Shown: positions 25,987-36,210, numbered from the stretch's first letter. The stretch: 64,000 nucleotides of DNA from Stenotrophomonas sp. WZN-1 (GCF_002192255.1 NZ_CP021768.1:4296001-4360000), one strand, 5' to 3'. The notes: generated by a model from the letters alone, not told the origin. Program-made: numbers and translations.

Positions 25987-26844
25987 CTATGGCTTGATGA
26001 AGCGCAGGGTCATGCGGTCGCTTTCGCCGATCGCCTGGTACTTCGCATCGTCGGCCTTGTCGTGCTGGTTGGTCGGCGGCAACGTCCACACGCCGTTCGG
26101 GTGGTCCTTGCTGTCACGCGGGTTGGCGTTGACCTCGCTGCGCGCGTCCAGCTTGAAGCCGGCGGCTTCGGCCATCGCGATCACCTGCTGCTGGCCGACA
26201 TAGCCGGTGTCATCGTCGTCGGCCACATCGGCCTTGGCGCGATGCTCGACCACACCCAGCACGCCGCCCGGCTTGAGTACGTTGAAAAAGCCCTGGAACA
26301 TGCCCTGCGCCTGGCCGGCCTTGCGCCAGTTGTGCACGTTGCGGAAGGTCAGCACCACGTCGGCTGAACTGGCCGGGCCGAACACCGGCTTGGCCGGATC
26401 GTAGGCCACCACGGCGGTCTTGCCGAACTGTGCCGGCGCGCCGGCGTACTTCTTTTCCAGGCCGTCGCGGCTGCGCTGCTGGTAGTCACGGCCGCGGCCT
26501 TCGGGCACGGCCATCGGATCGACAACGGCGGCAACGTAGTGGCCCTTGTCGTGCAGCAGCGGCGCCAGGATTTCCGAGTACCAGCCGTTGCCGGGGGTGA
26601 TCTCGATGACGGTCTTCTCCGGCGTCACCTTGAAGAACGACAACGTCTGCGCCGGATGACGGAAGCCATCGCGCTTGACGTTGTTGGCATCACGGGTCGA
26701 CGCCTTCACCGCCGCATCGATGGCCGGCGACACCTGGATCTTCGCCGGCGCCACCGTGGCCGGTGCGGCGAACGCGGGAACAGCGGCAAGCAGGGCCGAA
26801 GCAAGCAGCAGGCGGCAACCACGCAGGGACGAAGCAGGCATCAT
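25987..26844 (-). CDS. Exported class I SAM-dependent methyltransferase-like protein
   Basis: 285 residues from the first ATG behind GGAG. A signal peptide (RLLLASALLAAVPAFAAPA) precedes a methyltransferase fold: VIEITPGNGWYSEIL is motif I, and VVLTFRNVHNW and FFNVLKPGGVLGVVEH are motif IV-V positions. Periplasmic members of this COG4798-type family are common in Gammaproteobacteria, but substrate and methyl donor access in the periplasm are unexplained. Confidence 0.82.
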   Translation of the reverse strand: MMPASSLRGCRLLLASALLAAVPAFAAPATVAPAKIQVSPAIDAAVKASTRDANNVKRDGFRHPAQTLSFFKVTPEKTVIEITPGNGWYSEILAPLLHDKGHYVAAVVDPMAVPEGRGRDYQQRSRDGLEKKYAGAPAQFGKTAVVAYDPAKPVFGPASSADVVLTFRNVHNWRKAGQAQGMFQGFFNVLKPGGVLGVVEHRAKADVADDDDTGYVGQQQVIAMAEAAGFKLDARSEVNANPRDSKDHPNGVWTLPPTNQHDKADDAKYQAIGESDRMTLRFIKP

Positions 26845-27013
26845 CGGAGCGACTCCAGCGGAAGATGCGGCGAGACTAGCAGCCGCGGCGTCCCAGGTGT
26901 TCACAAAACGTTAGCTGCGTGCGTATCGCGGAACACTGTTTTGTGGTCGCCGCCGCAGCGCGGTCACACAACGCGTTCTATTCTGGAACACTTCCCCCAA
27001 GGAGTCCGTGCCC

Positions 27014-27970
27014 ATGACGGCAACCCGCGAACTGGGCCGTTCCGGCCTGCATGTACGTCCGCTCGCCTTCGGTGGCAACGTGTTCGGCTGGAGCGCCGAT
27101 GAGAAGGCCAGCTTCGCCCTGCTCGATGCCTTCGTCGACGCCGGCTTCAACCTGGTCGACACCGCCGATGTGTATTCGGCCTGGGTGCCGGGCAATGCCG
27201 GCGGCGAATCGGAAACGCTGATCGGCAAGTGGTTTGCCCGTAACGGCAAGCGCGACAAGGTGGTGCTGGCGACCAAGGTGGCCAAATGGGCCGAACGCCC
27301 CGGCCTGACCCCGGACAACATCAATGCCGCGGTCGAGGATTCACTGCGCCGCCTGCAGACCGACGTGATCGATCTGTACCAGGCCCACGAGGATGACGAG
27401 TCGACACCGCTGGAAGCGACCCTGGCCGCGTTCGGCCGCCTGATCGAAGCGGGCAAGGTGCGCGCGATCGGTGCCTCCAACTACAGCGCCACGCGCCTGG
27501 CCGATGCGCTGAAGGTGTCCACCGACTACAAACTGCCGCGTTACGAAACCCTGCAGCCGGAGTACAACCTGTACGACCGTGCCGGCTACGAGAAGGAGCT
27601 GGAACCACTGGTGCAGCGCGAACAGATCGGCGTGATCGGCTACTACGCGCTGGCCAGCGGCTTCCTCAGCGGCAAGTACCGCACGCCGGCCGATGCGGCC
27701 AAGAGCCCGGCACGTGGCGAAACGGTGGTGAAGCGCTATCTGAATCCGCGTGGCCTGCGCATCCTGCAGGCGCTGGACGACGTGGCCAGCAAGCACAATG
27801 CCAGTGCCGCGCAGATCGCACTCGCATGGCAGATCGAACGGCCGTCGATCACCGCGCCGATCGTCAGCGCCACCAGCGTCGAGCAGCTGCACGATCTGCT
27901 GGCGGCGGCCAACGTGTCGCTGAGCGTGCAGGATGTCGCGCAACTCGATGCCGCCAGCAAAGAAGGCTGA
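27014..27970 (+). CDS. Aldo/keto reductase (YajO/Tas-like)
   Basis: The 318-residue TIM barrel has the catalytic set D-x4-Y in NLVDTADVYSAW, Lys in VVLATKVAKW and His in LYQAHEDDEST, and an NADP-binding C-terminus. The ATG at 27014 lies ten bases after AAGGAG; a GTG two codons earlier is an alternative. It is likely a general carbonyl or oxidative-stress reductase. It stands alone, divergent from the exported methyltransferase. Confidence 0.87.
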   Translation: MTATRELGRSGLHVRPLAFGGNVFGWSADEKASFALLDAFVDAGFNLVDTADVYSAWVPGNAGGESETLIGKWFARNGKRDKVVLATKVAKWAERPGLTPDNINAAVEDSLRRLQTDVIDLYQAHEDDESTPLEATLAAFGRLIEAGKVRAIGASNYSATRLADALKVSTDYKLPRYETLQPEYNLYDRAGYEKELEPLVQREQIGVIGYYALASGFLSGKYRTPADAAKSPARGETVVKRYLNPRGLRILQALDDVASKHNASAAQIALAWQIERPSITAPIVSATSVEQLHDLLAAANVSLSVQDVAQLDAASKEG

Positions 27971-27974
27971 GGGG

Positions 27975-27996
27975 CAGTGCCGGCCGCTGGCCGGCA
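27975..27996. repeat. Single SMAG-like palindrome unit
   Basis: CAGTGCCGGCCGCTGGCCGGCA, one half of the paired elements seen after panE-yeeZ and hrpB, follows five bases after the aldo/keto reductase stop. Confidence 0.6.
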
Positions 27997-28095
27997 TCGC
28001 ACAATGCCGAAGAAAATAGTTCAACAAAATGGTTGCACGCGAGTAAATCGTGGTTTATCGTGCGCACCTCGTTTCAACAACCACTGGAAACTTCC

Positions 28096-28197
28096 TTGAA
28101 CGCGCATTCCGTCGCCATCGCCAAACTGCTGCCATGCCTGCGCATGGACGTGCTGGCGCGCGCGTTCGGCAAGGAAGTCCAGCTGACAACGGCCTGA
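28096..28197 (+). CDS. Candidate small protein upstream of the RNA-repair locus
   Basis: A 33-codon frame from a TTG at 28096 encodes a basic amphipathic peptide (AKLLPCLRMDVLARAFGKEV in the middle). Nearly every codon ends in G or C, as in the real genes nearby. Two strong hairpins, the second a terminator, follow its stop. The weak start and ribosome site keep confidence low; a GTG further upstream could be the true start. Confidence 0.35.
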   Translation: MNAHSVAIAKLLPCLRMDVLARAFGKEVQLTTA

Positions 28198-28208
28198 TAC
28201 CCGCCCTG

Positions 28209-28233
28209 CGGAGATCGGCCCCCCCGATCTCCG
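28209..28233 (+). other. Ten-base-pair hairpin
   Basis: CGGAGATCGG and CCGATCTCCG flank a five-C loop, directly after the candidate small gene. No T-run follows, so it may stabilise the 3' end. Confidence 0.5.
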
Positions 28234-28243
28234 AGGCCTGACG

Positions 28244-28276
28244 ACGCCCTCGGAACGCAAGTCCCGGGGGCGTTTT
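28244..28276 (+). terminator. Rho-independent terminator before the tRNA-like locus
   Basis: ACGCCC-CGG pairs with CC-GGGCGT around a short loop and is followed by TTTT. It isolates the downstream tRNA-like/slipin/rtcB unit from upstream transcription. Confidence 0.75.
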
Positions 28277-28422
28277 CGTTTGCGTCGGCACAAGGACCCG
28301 CGATGCCAGAACTGCACCCCGCGCGGCGACCCGCCGCTCACTGACCCAGGCTTTTCCGCCCCGCCGAAGCATTTACTTCGCGCGACCGGCAGCGCCTGTA
28401 CATTATCTGCATCGCACCCAAA

Positions 28423-28442
28423 CATTATCGCTCGCGATAATG
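28423..28442. promoter_or_regulatory. Perfect palindromic operator candidate upstream of the tRNA-like RNAs
   Basis: CATTATCGC and GCGATAATG form a perfect 9-base inverted repeat with a TC centre. A third CATTATC half-site lies 23 bases upstream (28400-28406). The placement between the terminator and the tRNA-like sequences makes it a likely regulator binding site. I found no sigma-54 (RtcR-type) promoter here. Confidence 0.5.
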
Positions 28443-28553
28443 TCGGTGGCCTGCACCCTCGATTTTCCAACGGTCCCGTTTCCACCACGGGCTGGTGCGC
28501 GCGGCGTTGCCGTGGCGTATGCCGGAGGTCGCGGACATCCCATCGCCTGGATC

Positions 28554-28612
28554 GCCTGCTGGAGGCAGGCACCGGTTCGCCGGTACGCGGTTCGATTCCG
28601 CGCGGTTCACCA
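28554..28612 (+). ncRNA. tRNA-Ser-like 3' portion ending in CCA
   Basis: The sequence folds as a 5-bp anticodon-type stem GCCTG/CAGGC with loop CTGGAGG (U33 present, anticodon position GGA as in tRNA-Ser), a long variable-type arm ACCGG-TTCG-CCGGT, a 5-bp T-stem CGCGG/CCGCG with loop TTCGATT, then CGGTTCACCA. I cannot find a matching 5' acceptor strand or a normal D-arm upstream, so it is not a standard tRNA. It lies one base before the next tRNA-like element. Confidence 0.55.
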
Positions 28613-28613
28613 C

Positions 28614-28685
28614 TGGATAGCTCAGTCGGGTAGAGCAACGGATCCTGATTCCGTCTGTCGTGGGTTCAACTCCCACTCCAAACCA
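28614..28685 (+). tRNA. tRNA-like RNA with CUG (Gln-like) anticodon, upstream of slipin-rtcB
   Basis: D-arm GCTC/GAGC with loop AGTCGGGTA, anticodon stem ACGGA/TCCGT with loop TCCTGAT (anticodon position CTG), five-base variable region, T-stem GTGGG/CCCAC with loop TTCAACT, and an encoded CCA at 28683-28685 are all present. Two features are abnormal: the acceptor stem pairs only four bases (TGGA/TCCA), and the base before the anticodon is C, not the near-universal U33. It is therefore probably a tRNA mimic rather than a decoding tRNA. A tRNA-like RNA next to rtcB fits an RNA-repair role. Confidence 0.65.
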
Positions 28686-29042
28686 CATGACCTGTCACGT
28701 CATGACTTGAAGCAGCACCCGGGGCGCAAGCCCCAGCGGCCATCGTCGCCGTCCACGTCCATCGCCTTCGGGCAGGAACGCGGAAGGCTACGGACCGCAC
28801 GCCGGGCCCCGGCCCGCCGCCACTGCCAGCCACGTTCCGCACCGGTGCCGTCCGCCGGGAACGACGATGGCAGCAGTGCCGGCGCACCGAAGGCTCCGCG
28901 CGCGGACCGTCCGCCGATGGCCGCCCTCTTCCGCTGCCTGCACGTGGTGTGCAGGCGGCCTCGCCACGACCTGATCGACCCGGGTCATGGCGATTCATCC
29001 GCAACGGGTCGAACCACCAGAGCCATACAAGGAGAGACTCCC

Positions 29043-30167
29043 ATGTTCTGGACCATCAAGGTCGTGATCGGCGACGGCGAGCGCGGCCTGGTGTATCGCA
29101 ACCGTCGTTTCCAGCAGATCCTGCTGCCGGGCGTGCACCGCCTGTCGCCGTTCGGCGGCCGCCCGCACGTGGACATCCACACCGCATCGAAGGGCGCGGC
29201 CTACACCGGCAGCGACCAGGACAGCCTGATCGAGGCACTGGGCGCACGGCTGGACACGCACTTCGTGCTGGCCAACGTCGGTGCCACCGAGGTCGGCCTG
29301 TTGCTGCGCAACGGCCGTATCGATGAAGTGCTGCCACCGGGCAGCCGCCGCCTGTACTGGCGGGGTTCGGTCGACACCCAGGTGCGCGTGATGGCGCTGG
29401 GTGACGAACCGCGCATCCCGGCGGACGTGCAGCAGCGCCTGGGCCAGTTGGGCGTGCTGCCGCGTGTGGCGGTGATCAGCACCGTGCCGAGCGAGTCGGT
29501 CGGCCTGCTGTTCATCGATGGCACGCTGCGGCAGACGCTGGACGCCGGCCTGCACGCGTTCTGGAACTTCAACGGCAACGTGTCGGTGGAGCGCGTGGAG
29601 CTGCGTGCGCGTTCGCTGGACGTGTCCGGACAGGAACTGCTCAGCCGCGACAAGGTGACCCTGCGGGTGAACCTCGCCGCGACCGTGCAGGTGGTCGACC
29701 CGGTGCGTGCACACCGCACGCTCAGCAATGTCGACGAGTTCGTCTACCGGCAGCTGCAGTTCGGCCTGCGCCAGGCGATTGCCGTGCGCAGCCTGGACGA
29801 GCTGCTGGGTGACAAGGCGGCACTGGACGGCGAGATTGCCGCCCATGTGCAGGCGGCGATCGAGGGCCACGGTGTGCGGTTGCTCGGCGTGGGCATCAAG
29901 GACGTGATCCTGCCGGGCGAGATGAAGGAGATCCTCAACGGCGTGGTGCTGGCCGAGAAGCAGGCCCAGGCCAGCGTGATCCGTCGCCGCGAGGAGGCCA
30001 ATGCCACGCGTTCGCAGCTCAACACCGCAAAGCTGATCGAGGACAACCCGGTGCTGATGCGCTTGAAGGAGCTGGAGGCACTGGAGAAGGTCACCGAGAA
30101 GATCGACAAGCTCACCGTGTTCGGCGGCCTGGATGGCGTGCTGAAGCAGCTGGTGACGATCAGGTAG
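29043..30167 (+). CDS. Slipin-family protein (SPFH/band 7)
   Basis: 374 residues from the ATG at 29043, nine bases after GGAGA. The N-terminal 150 residues are a variable domain (FWTIKVVIGDGERGLVYRNR), followed by the SPFH/band-7 domain (VGLLFIDGTLRQTLDAGLHAFW through VILPGEMKEILNGVV) and an alanine/glutamate-rich helix (EKQAQASVIRRREEANATRS). Slipins form membrane-bound oligomers; a bacterial subset is repeatedly found beside RtcB and is thought to take part in RNA repair or stress response. It is 56 bp upstream of rtcB on the same strand. Confidence 0.88.
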   Translation: MFWTIKVVIGDGERGLVYRNRRFQQILLPGVHRLSPFGGRPHVDIHTASKGAAYTGSDQDSLIEALGARLDTHFVLANVGATEVGLLLRNGRIDEVLPPGSRRLYWRGSVDTQVRVMALGDEPRIPADVQQRLGQLGVLPRVAVISTVPSESVGLLFIDGTLRQTLDAGLHAFWNFNGNVSVERVELRARSLDVSGQELLSRDKVTLRVNLAATVQVVDPVRAHRTLSNVDEFVYRQLQFGLRQAIAVRSLDELLGDKAALDGEIAAHVQAAIEGHGVRLLGVGIKDVILPGEMKEILNGVVLAEKQAQASVIRRREEANATRSQLNTAKLIEDNPVLMRLKELEALEKVTEKIDKLTVFGGLDGVLKQLVTIR

Positions 30168-30223
30168 GGGGTAGCGGCGGCGCAGGGACGCGCCGCCGGC
30201 CCATCAAGGACAAACACGAAGAC

Positions 30224-31444
<1,221 letters not shown>

Positions 31445-31451
31445 CGGCGCG

Positions 31452-31471
31452 GTGCCGACCAAGGTCGGCAC
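31452..31471. repeat. Short SMAG-type palindrome
   Basis: GTGCCGACC and GGTCGGCAC with an AA centre lie between convergent rtcB and the flavoprotein gene. Confidence 0.6.
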
Positions 31472-31486
31472 CCACCTGTGCAACGA

Positions 31487-32392
31487 TCAGCGCGGCACGC
31501 TGTCTTCTGCCACCAGCGCATGGTGCATGCCGATCCCCGCGCGCACGCCTTCGGCGGTGGCCAGGGTAATGTTGCCGACCGTAGTCGCATCGCCTGCGGC
31601 ATACACGTTCGGCACCGAGGTCTGCTTCATCGCGTCAACCTCGATCAGCACGCCGAGCGGGCTCTCAGCCAGCGTGCAGCCGAGCTGCTGCACCAGCGTC
31701 GTGGCCATCGCCTGGGTGGCCGGCACGAACAACGCACGCTGGGCGATGCGGCGGCCATCGGCCAGCTCCACTTCCAGCCAGGTCGGCTGGTCGCCCTGCA
31801 CGCCCAGCACCGGCGAGGTCTCGATCTGCACGCCGCGCTGCTGCATGGCGGCGCGCTCGTCATCAGTGATGTCCAGTCCCATGCTGAAGAACGTGACATT
31901 GCCCCAGTCGGCGAACAGCGGTGCCTTGCTGGCGGACATCGGATGGCCGCCGAGCAGGCCGATGGCACCACCACCCACCTCATAACCGTGGCAGTAGGGG
32001 CAGTGCAGCACGGTGCTGCCCCAGCGCTCGGCCAGTCCGGGCAGTTCCGGCAGCTGGTCGGCGATGCCGCTGGCCAGCAGCAGCTTGCGCGCGGCCAGCA
32101 CCTGGCCATCGGCGGTACGCACTTCCACGCCTTCGGCGGTGGTGCGGGCGTGCTCCACTTCGGCATGGACCCAGCGCACACTGGGGTAGTCCAGCAGTTG
32201 CTGGCGCGCGGTTTTCAGCAGCTCGGCGCCGCTGACGCCATCCAGCCCCAGTACACCGTGCGAATGGCTGGCGAAGCGGTTGCGTGGCGAACCGGCGTCG
32301 ATGACGGTGACCGGGCGGCGGGCACGGGCCAGGATCAGGCCGGCGGCGATGCCGGCATAGCTGCCGCCGACGATGAGCACATCAGGATTCAT
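31487..32392 (-). CDS. Thioredoxin-reductase-like FAD oxidoreductase
   Basis: 301 residues from the ATG at 32392. It has an N-terminal FAD motif (VLIVGGSYAGIAAGL), a CPYC redox pair in LHCPYCHGYEVGG, a central NADPH lobe (GLLGGHPMSASKA) and a C-terminal VYAAGDATT FAD loop, the layout of low-molecular-weight thioredoxin reductases. Members of this subgroup may act without a canonical thioredoxin. The gene overlaps the upstream Rrf2 regulator by 11 bp, so the two form an operon and the regulator probably controls it. Confidence 0.87.
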   Translation of the reverse strand: MNPDVLIVGGSYAGIAAGLILARARRPVTVIDAGSPRNRFASHSHGVLGLDGVSGAELLKTARQQLLDYPSVRWVHAEVEHARTTAEGVEVRTADGQVLAARKLLLASGIADQLPELPGLAERWGSTVLHCPYCHGYEVGGGAIGLLGGHPMSASKAPLFADWGNVTFFSMGLDITDDERAAMQQRGVQIETSPVLGVQGDQPTWLEVELADGRRIAQRALFVPATQAMATTLVQQLGCTLAESPLGVLIEVDAMKQTSVPNVYAAGDATTVGNITLATAEGVRAGIGMHHALVAEDSVPR

Positions 32393-32837
32393 GATGACCT
32401 TCCAGGGAACGGTGATGGGCGAGATGGCGGGCGAAATCGGCGCCGAGCTGGTCCAGCGTGGTCGCCTGCAGGCGCTGTTCGAGCAGCCGCTGCGCCTCGC
32501 GTGCGCCCTCCAGCAAGGCACTGTTGACCAACTGCTGGATCGGGCAGCCACCGCCCGGATCGCGGGTACCGACCTGCACCAGCGGCGGTGCGCCCACCGC
32601 CAGGTAGATGTCATGCAGGGTGATGGCTGCGGCGTCGCGGGCCAGCTGGCTGCCGCCCCCATGGCCGCGGGCACTGTGCACCAGGCCGGCCTTGTGCAGC
32701 TGCGCCAGCAGGCGGCGGATCACCACCGGGTGGGTCGGCAGGCACGATGCCAGCTGCTCGGAGGTGCGTGGGGCGGATTGGCCGACCAGGTGCGCCATCA
32801 CGTGCAGGGCGTCGGAAAGCGGGTTCGCGGATTTCAT
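32382..32837 (-). CDS. Rrf2-family transcriptional regulator
   Basis: 151 residues from the ATG at 32837. A winged helix (TSEQLASCLPTHPVVIRRLLAQLHKAGLVHSARG) and the GGGSQLARDAAAITLHDIYLAV wing/dimer helix match Rrf2. The usual three-cysteine Fe-S cluster (C-x2-C-x6-C) is absent; only isolated Cys occur, in ASCLP and GGGCPIQ, so sensing is probably thiol-based or by another ligand. A perfect ATGTAAC/GTTACAT palindrome overlaps its start codon. Confidence 0.86.
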   Translation of the reverse strand: MKSANPLSDALHVMAHLVGQSAPRTSEQLASCLPTHPVVIRRLLAQLHKAGLVHSARGHGGGSQLARDAAAITLHDIYLAVGAPPLVQVGTRDPGGGCPIQQLVNSALLEGAREAQRLLEQRLQATTLDQLGADFARHLAHHRSLEGHHES

Positions 32838-32856
32838 GTAACAACAATAGTTACAT
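32836..32856 (-). promoter_or_regulatory. Palindromic operator at the Rrf2 start codon
   Basis: ATGTAAC (32836-32842) and GTTACAT (32850-32856) form a perfect inverted repeat with a 7-base AT-rich centre, overlapping the regulator's ATG. This is a likely autoregulatory binding site. Confidence 0.6.
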
Positions 32857-33020
32857 TTAATTCTCCTGTCGAGGGTCCGCATTCGTTCCATATGGACGCA
32901 TTTGTCCTATGAAATAATTTCTTCACATCGCTAAACGAAACACGAATGTGATGCCCGTCGCACTTCAGGCCCATGGGGGACGGGTCGATACCGCATTGCC
33001 CCTTCCCGAGAGTCCCTTCC

Positions 33021-35141
33021 ATGAATGCGTCTGTCCGTGCTCCGCGCCTGCAGTCCAAGCTGCTCGGCGCGGTTTCTGTTGGTCTGGCCGTGGTCCTGCT
33101 GTGCGCGCTGGCGGGCCTGGCCTCCGCCTGGTTGAAGTTGTCCACCGAGGTTCCACCTGAAGTCGAGCACAGCCGCGATGCCGAGCGCCTGCAGCGTGAA
33201 TTCCGCGGCCAGGTGCAGGAATGGAAGAACGTGCTGCTGCGCGGCCGCGACGACGCACTGCGCCAGCGCCACCTGGAGGCCTTCGACAGCGAAGGCCGCC
33301 TGGTCGAACAACTTGCCAAGAGCCTGGTGACCAGCCCGGACGCGCGCACGCGTGAACTGGCGCAGGCGTTCATCGGCCCGCACGCGCAGCTGCAGCAGGA
33401 CTACCACGCAGCGCTGCAGGCGTTTGCCGAGGCCAGCTACGACCCCGCCGCCGGCGACAACCTGGTGCGCGGCAAGGATCGCCCGGTGGCGACGGCACTG
33501 GATGCGCTGAGCACGCACGCCACGCAGGTGGCCGAAGCGGCGGTGGCGGCACGTTCGCAGCAGGCGCGGCAGACGCTGCTGCTGTGCGCGGCGCTGACCG
33601 TGCTGGCTGCGGTGCTGCTGCTGATGGGGCTGGCCTGGTGGCTGCGGCGTGCCGTCGTGCAGCCGGTGCTGGCGGTGGAAGCCGCCGCGCGTGCAGTGGC
33701 TGCCGGCGACCTGCAGCACGTTGTGCAGGTGCGCAGCCGCGATGAGATCGGTCGCCTCGCGCAGGCCATGCAGGCGGTGCAGTCCACGCTGCGCGGCGTG
33801 CTGGATGCGCAGACCGCGATGGCGCAGGCGCACGAAGCCGGCACCATCAGCCATCGCATGGACGCCGGTGCCTTCCCCGGCGCGTTCGGCACCATGGTGG
33901 CCGACTGCAACACGCTGGTCGACGCGCACATCCAGGTCAAGATGCGCGCGATCTCGATCATGGGCCGCTACGCCGTCGGCGACCTCAGCCAGGACATGGA
34001 GCGCCTGCCCGGCGAGAAGACGGTGATCACCGAAGCGCTGGACGCGGTCAAGCACAACCTCGGCGCGATCAACGGCGAGATCCGCCGCCTGGCCGAAGCG
34101 GCGGCCGCCGGTGACTTCAGCCAGCGCGGCGACAGTGCCCGCTTCGAGCATGATTTCCGCGCGATGGTCGAGGGTCTGAACCGCCTGATGCAGACCACCG
34201 AGCTGAACCTGGGCGAGGTCTCCAGCATGCTGCGCGCGATCGCCGATGGACGCCTCGGCGCGCGCATGCACGGGGATTTCCAGGGCGTGTTCGCGCGCAT
34301 CGCCGGCGATGCCAATACCACCGCCACGCAGCTGGCGACCATCGTCACCGACATCAAGCACGCCTCCGGCAACATCCACACTGCCGCAGCGGAGATCGCC
34401 GCCGGCAACAATGACCTTTCGCGCCGCACCGAACAGCAGGCCGCCAACCTGGAAGAGACGGCGGCGTCGATGGAGGAACTGACCTCCACCGTGCGCCAGA
34501 ATGCCGAGCATGCGCGCCAGGCCAACCAGCTGGCGATCGGCGCACATACGGTCGCCTCGCACGGTGGCAGCGTGGTCGGCCAGGTGGTGGCAACGATGGG
34601 CGCGATCGAAACCTCCTCGCGGCAGATCGCCGAGATCATCAGCGTGATCGATGGCATCGCGTTCCAGACCAACATCCTGGCCCTGAACGCGGCAGTGGAA
34701 GCAGCGCGCGCCGGTGAACAGGGCCGCGGCTTCGCGGTGGTGGCCAGTGAAGTGCGCACCCTGGCGCAGCGCTCGGCGGCGGCTGCGAAGGAGATCAAGT
34801 CACTGATCGAAGCCTCGGTGGAACAGGTCGGCCATGGCGCGCAGCGCGTGCGCGAGGCAGGCGACACCATGGCCGAGATCGTGGCATCGGTGCAGCGGGT
34901 GACCGACATCATGGCCGAGATCTCCGCTGCCTCGCAGGAGCAGAGCGCGGGCATCGAACAGGTCAGCCAGACCGTGATCCAGATGGACGGCACCACCCAG
35001 CAGAACGCCGCGCTGGTGGAAGAGGCCAGCGCCGCCGCGCGCAGCCTGGAGCAGCAGGCGAACCGGTTGATCGATGCGGTGGACGTGTTCGATCTGTCGA
35101 CCACGGCAGCGGTGAAGGGCGGGCTGGCACGCGCGGCCTGA
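33021..35141 (+). CDS. Methyl-accepting chemotaxis protein
   Basis: 706 residues from the ATG at 33021. An N-terminal membrane helix ([21 protein letters not shown]), a periplasmic helical sensor of about 160 residues, a second membrane helix ([21 protein letters not shown]), a HAMP domain ([20 protein letters not shown]) and further HAMP-like repeats ([35 protein letters not shown]) lead to a signalling domain with the conserved tip around [17 protein letters not shown]. It senses a periplasmic ligand and controls CheA. It is a single gene flanked by SMAG repeats. Confidence 0.9.
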   Translation: MNASVRAPRLQSKLLGAVSVGLAVVLLCALAGLASAWLKLSTEVPPEVEHSRDAERLQREFRGQVQEWKNVLLRGRDDALRQRHLEAFDSEGRLVEQLAKSLVTSPDARTRELAQAFIGPHAQLQQDYHAALQAFAEASYDPAAGDNLVRGKDRPVATALDALSTHATQVAEAAVAARSQQARQTLLLCAALTVLAAVLLLMGLAWWLRRAVVQPVLAVEAAARAVAAGDLQHVVQVRSRDEIGRLAQAMQAVQSTLRGVLDAQTAMAQAHEAGTISHRMDAGAFPGAFGTMVADCNTLVDAHIQVKMRAISIMGRYAVGDLSQDMERLPGEKTVITEALDAVKHNLGAINGEIRRLAEAAAAGDFSQRGDSARFEHDFRAMVEGLNRLMQTTELNLGEVSSMLRAIADGRLGARMHGDFQGVFARIAGDANTTATQLATIVTDIKHASGNIHTAAAEIAAGNNDLSRRTEQQAANLEETAASMEELTSTVRQNAEHARQANQLAIGAHTVASHGGSVVGQVVATMGAIETSSRQIAEIISVIDGIAFQTNILALNAAVEAARAGEQGRGFAVVASEVRTLAQRSAAAAKEIKSLIEASVEQVGHGAQRVREAGDTMAEIVASVQRVTDIMAEISAASQEQSAGIEQVSQTVIQMDGTTQQNAALVEEASAAARSLEQQANRLIDAVDVFDLSTTAAVKGGLARAA

Positions 35142-35152
35142 TTGATGCGGTT

Positions 35153-35213
35153 GCCGGCCAGCGGCCGGCAGCGTCCAACGCCGCATGGGTAGCGCCCGAC
35201 CGTTGGTCGGGCG
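35153..35213. repeat. Two SMAG-type palindromes after the chemotaxis receptor
   Basis: TTGCCGGCCAGCGGCCGGCA at about 35153 and GTAG-CGCCCGACC..GGTCGGGCG at 35189-35213, both of types repeated elsewhere in the window. Confidence 0.7.
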
Positions 35214-35332
35214 ATGGCAGGAATCCGTGCGTACACGGTGGTGCAATGCACCGTTGCCGGCATGCACGCGGTCACTGGCCTACCCTTTGCCGGATATTCC
35301 CGCCTCCCTCCCCCCTCTGCTGGAGCCCCCCC

Positions 35333-36142
35333 ATGACTGTCCCCGCCTTCGGTCTCGGCACCTTCCGCCTGAAAGACCAGACCGTGATCGACTCCGTGCG
35401 CAACGCGCTGGCGGTCGGCTACCGCGCCATCGATACCGCGCAGATCTACGGCAACGAAGCCGACGTCGGCCAGGCCATCGCCGATTCCGGCGTGCCGCGC
35501 GATGAGATCTACCTGACCACCAAGGTCTGGATCACCGCGTTCAAGCGCGATGCGCTGCTGGCCAGCCTGCACACCAGTCTGGAAAAGCTCCGCACCGACC
35601 AGGTGGATCTGGCGCTGATCCACTGGCCGTCGCCGAACGACAAGGTCGACGTGCCGATGGAGGAGTACCTGACCGCACTGGCCGAGGCCAAGGCACAGGG
35701 CCTGACCCGTGAGATCGGCATCTCCAACTTCACCATCGCGCAGACCCGCAAGGCGATCGCCATCCTCGGTGCCGATGCCATCGCCACCAACCAGATCGAA
35801 GTCCACCCATACCTGCAGAACCGCCTGCTGGTGAAGTTCCTGCAGGACAACGGCATCCACGTCACCGCCTACATGAGCCTGGCCTATGGCGAAGTGATCA
35901 AGGACCCGGTGATCCAGGCCATTGCCGGCCGCCACCAGGCCACCCCGGCGCAGATCGCACTGGCCTGGGCGCTGCAACAGGGCTTCTCGGTGATCCCGTC
36001 GTCGACCAAGCGCGAGAACCTGTCGAGCAACCTGGAAGCGGCAGCGATCCGTTTGACCGACGAAGACTTGGCGCAGATCGCCAAGCTGGATCGTGGCCAT
36101 CGCCTGGCGAATCCGGAAGGGATTGCCCCGGCCTGGGATTGA
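35333..36142 (+). CDS. dkgB: 2,5-didehydrogluconate reductase-like aldo/keto reductase
   Basis: The 269-residue TIM barrel has the active-site tetrad in [12 protein letters not shown] (Asp, Tyr), LTTKVW (Lys) and ALIHWPSP (His), and the C-terminal [20 protein letters not shown]-binding motif, all as in E. coli DkgB. It reduces keto sugars or small aldehydes with NADPH. The ATG at 35333 matches the conserved start ([15 protein letters not shown]). It is a single gene between repeats. Confidence 0.9.
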   Translation: MTVPAFGLGTFRLKDQTVIDSVRNALAVGYRAIDTAQIYGNEADVGQAIADSGVPRDEIYLTTKVWITAFKRDALLASLHTSLEKLRTDQVDLALIHWPSPNDKVDVPMEEYLTALAEAKAQGLTREIGISNFTIAQTRKAIAILGADAIATNQIEVHPYLQNRLLVKFLQDNGIHVTAYMSLAYGEVIKDPVIQAIAGRHQATPAQIALAWALQQGFSVIPSSTKRENLSSNLEAAAIRLTDEDLAQIAKLDRGHRLANPEGIAPAWD

Positions 36143-36171
36143 TCCCACAACCGCGGTTACGGATCGGAATC

Positions 36172-36198
36172 GTAGGTGCCGACCAAGGTCGGCACCTA
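36172..36198. repeat. SMAG palindrome
   Basis: GTAG-GTGCCGACC..GGTCGGCAC-CTAC lies between convergent dkgB and the hydrolase gene. Confidence 0.75.
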
Positions 36199-36210
36199 CC
36201 AAAGGCAGGG

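Noticed and set aside
28200..28445. Sigma-54 promoter for RtcR-type control of rtcB
   Set aside because: The nearest GGCAC..GC pair (near 28288) has the wrong spacing, and no rtcR gene is in the window.
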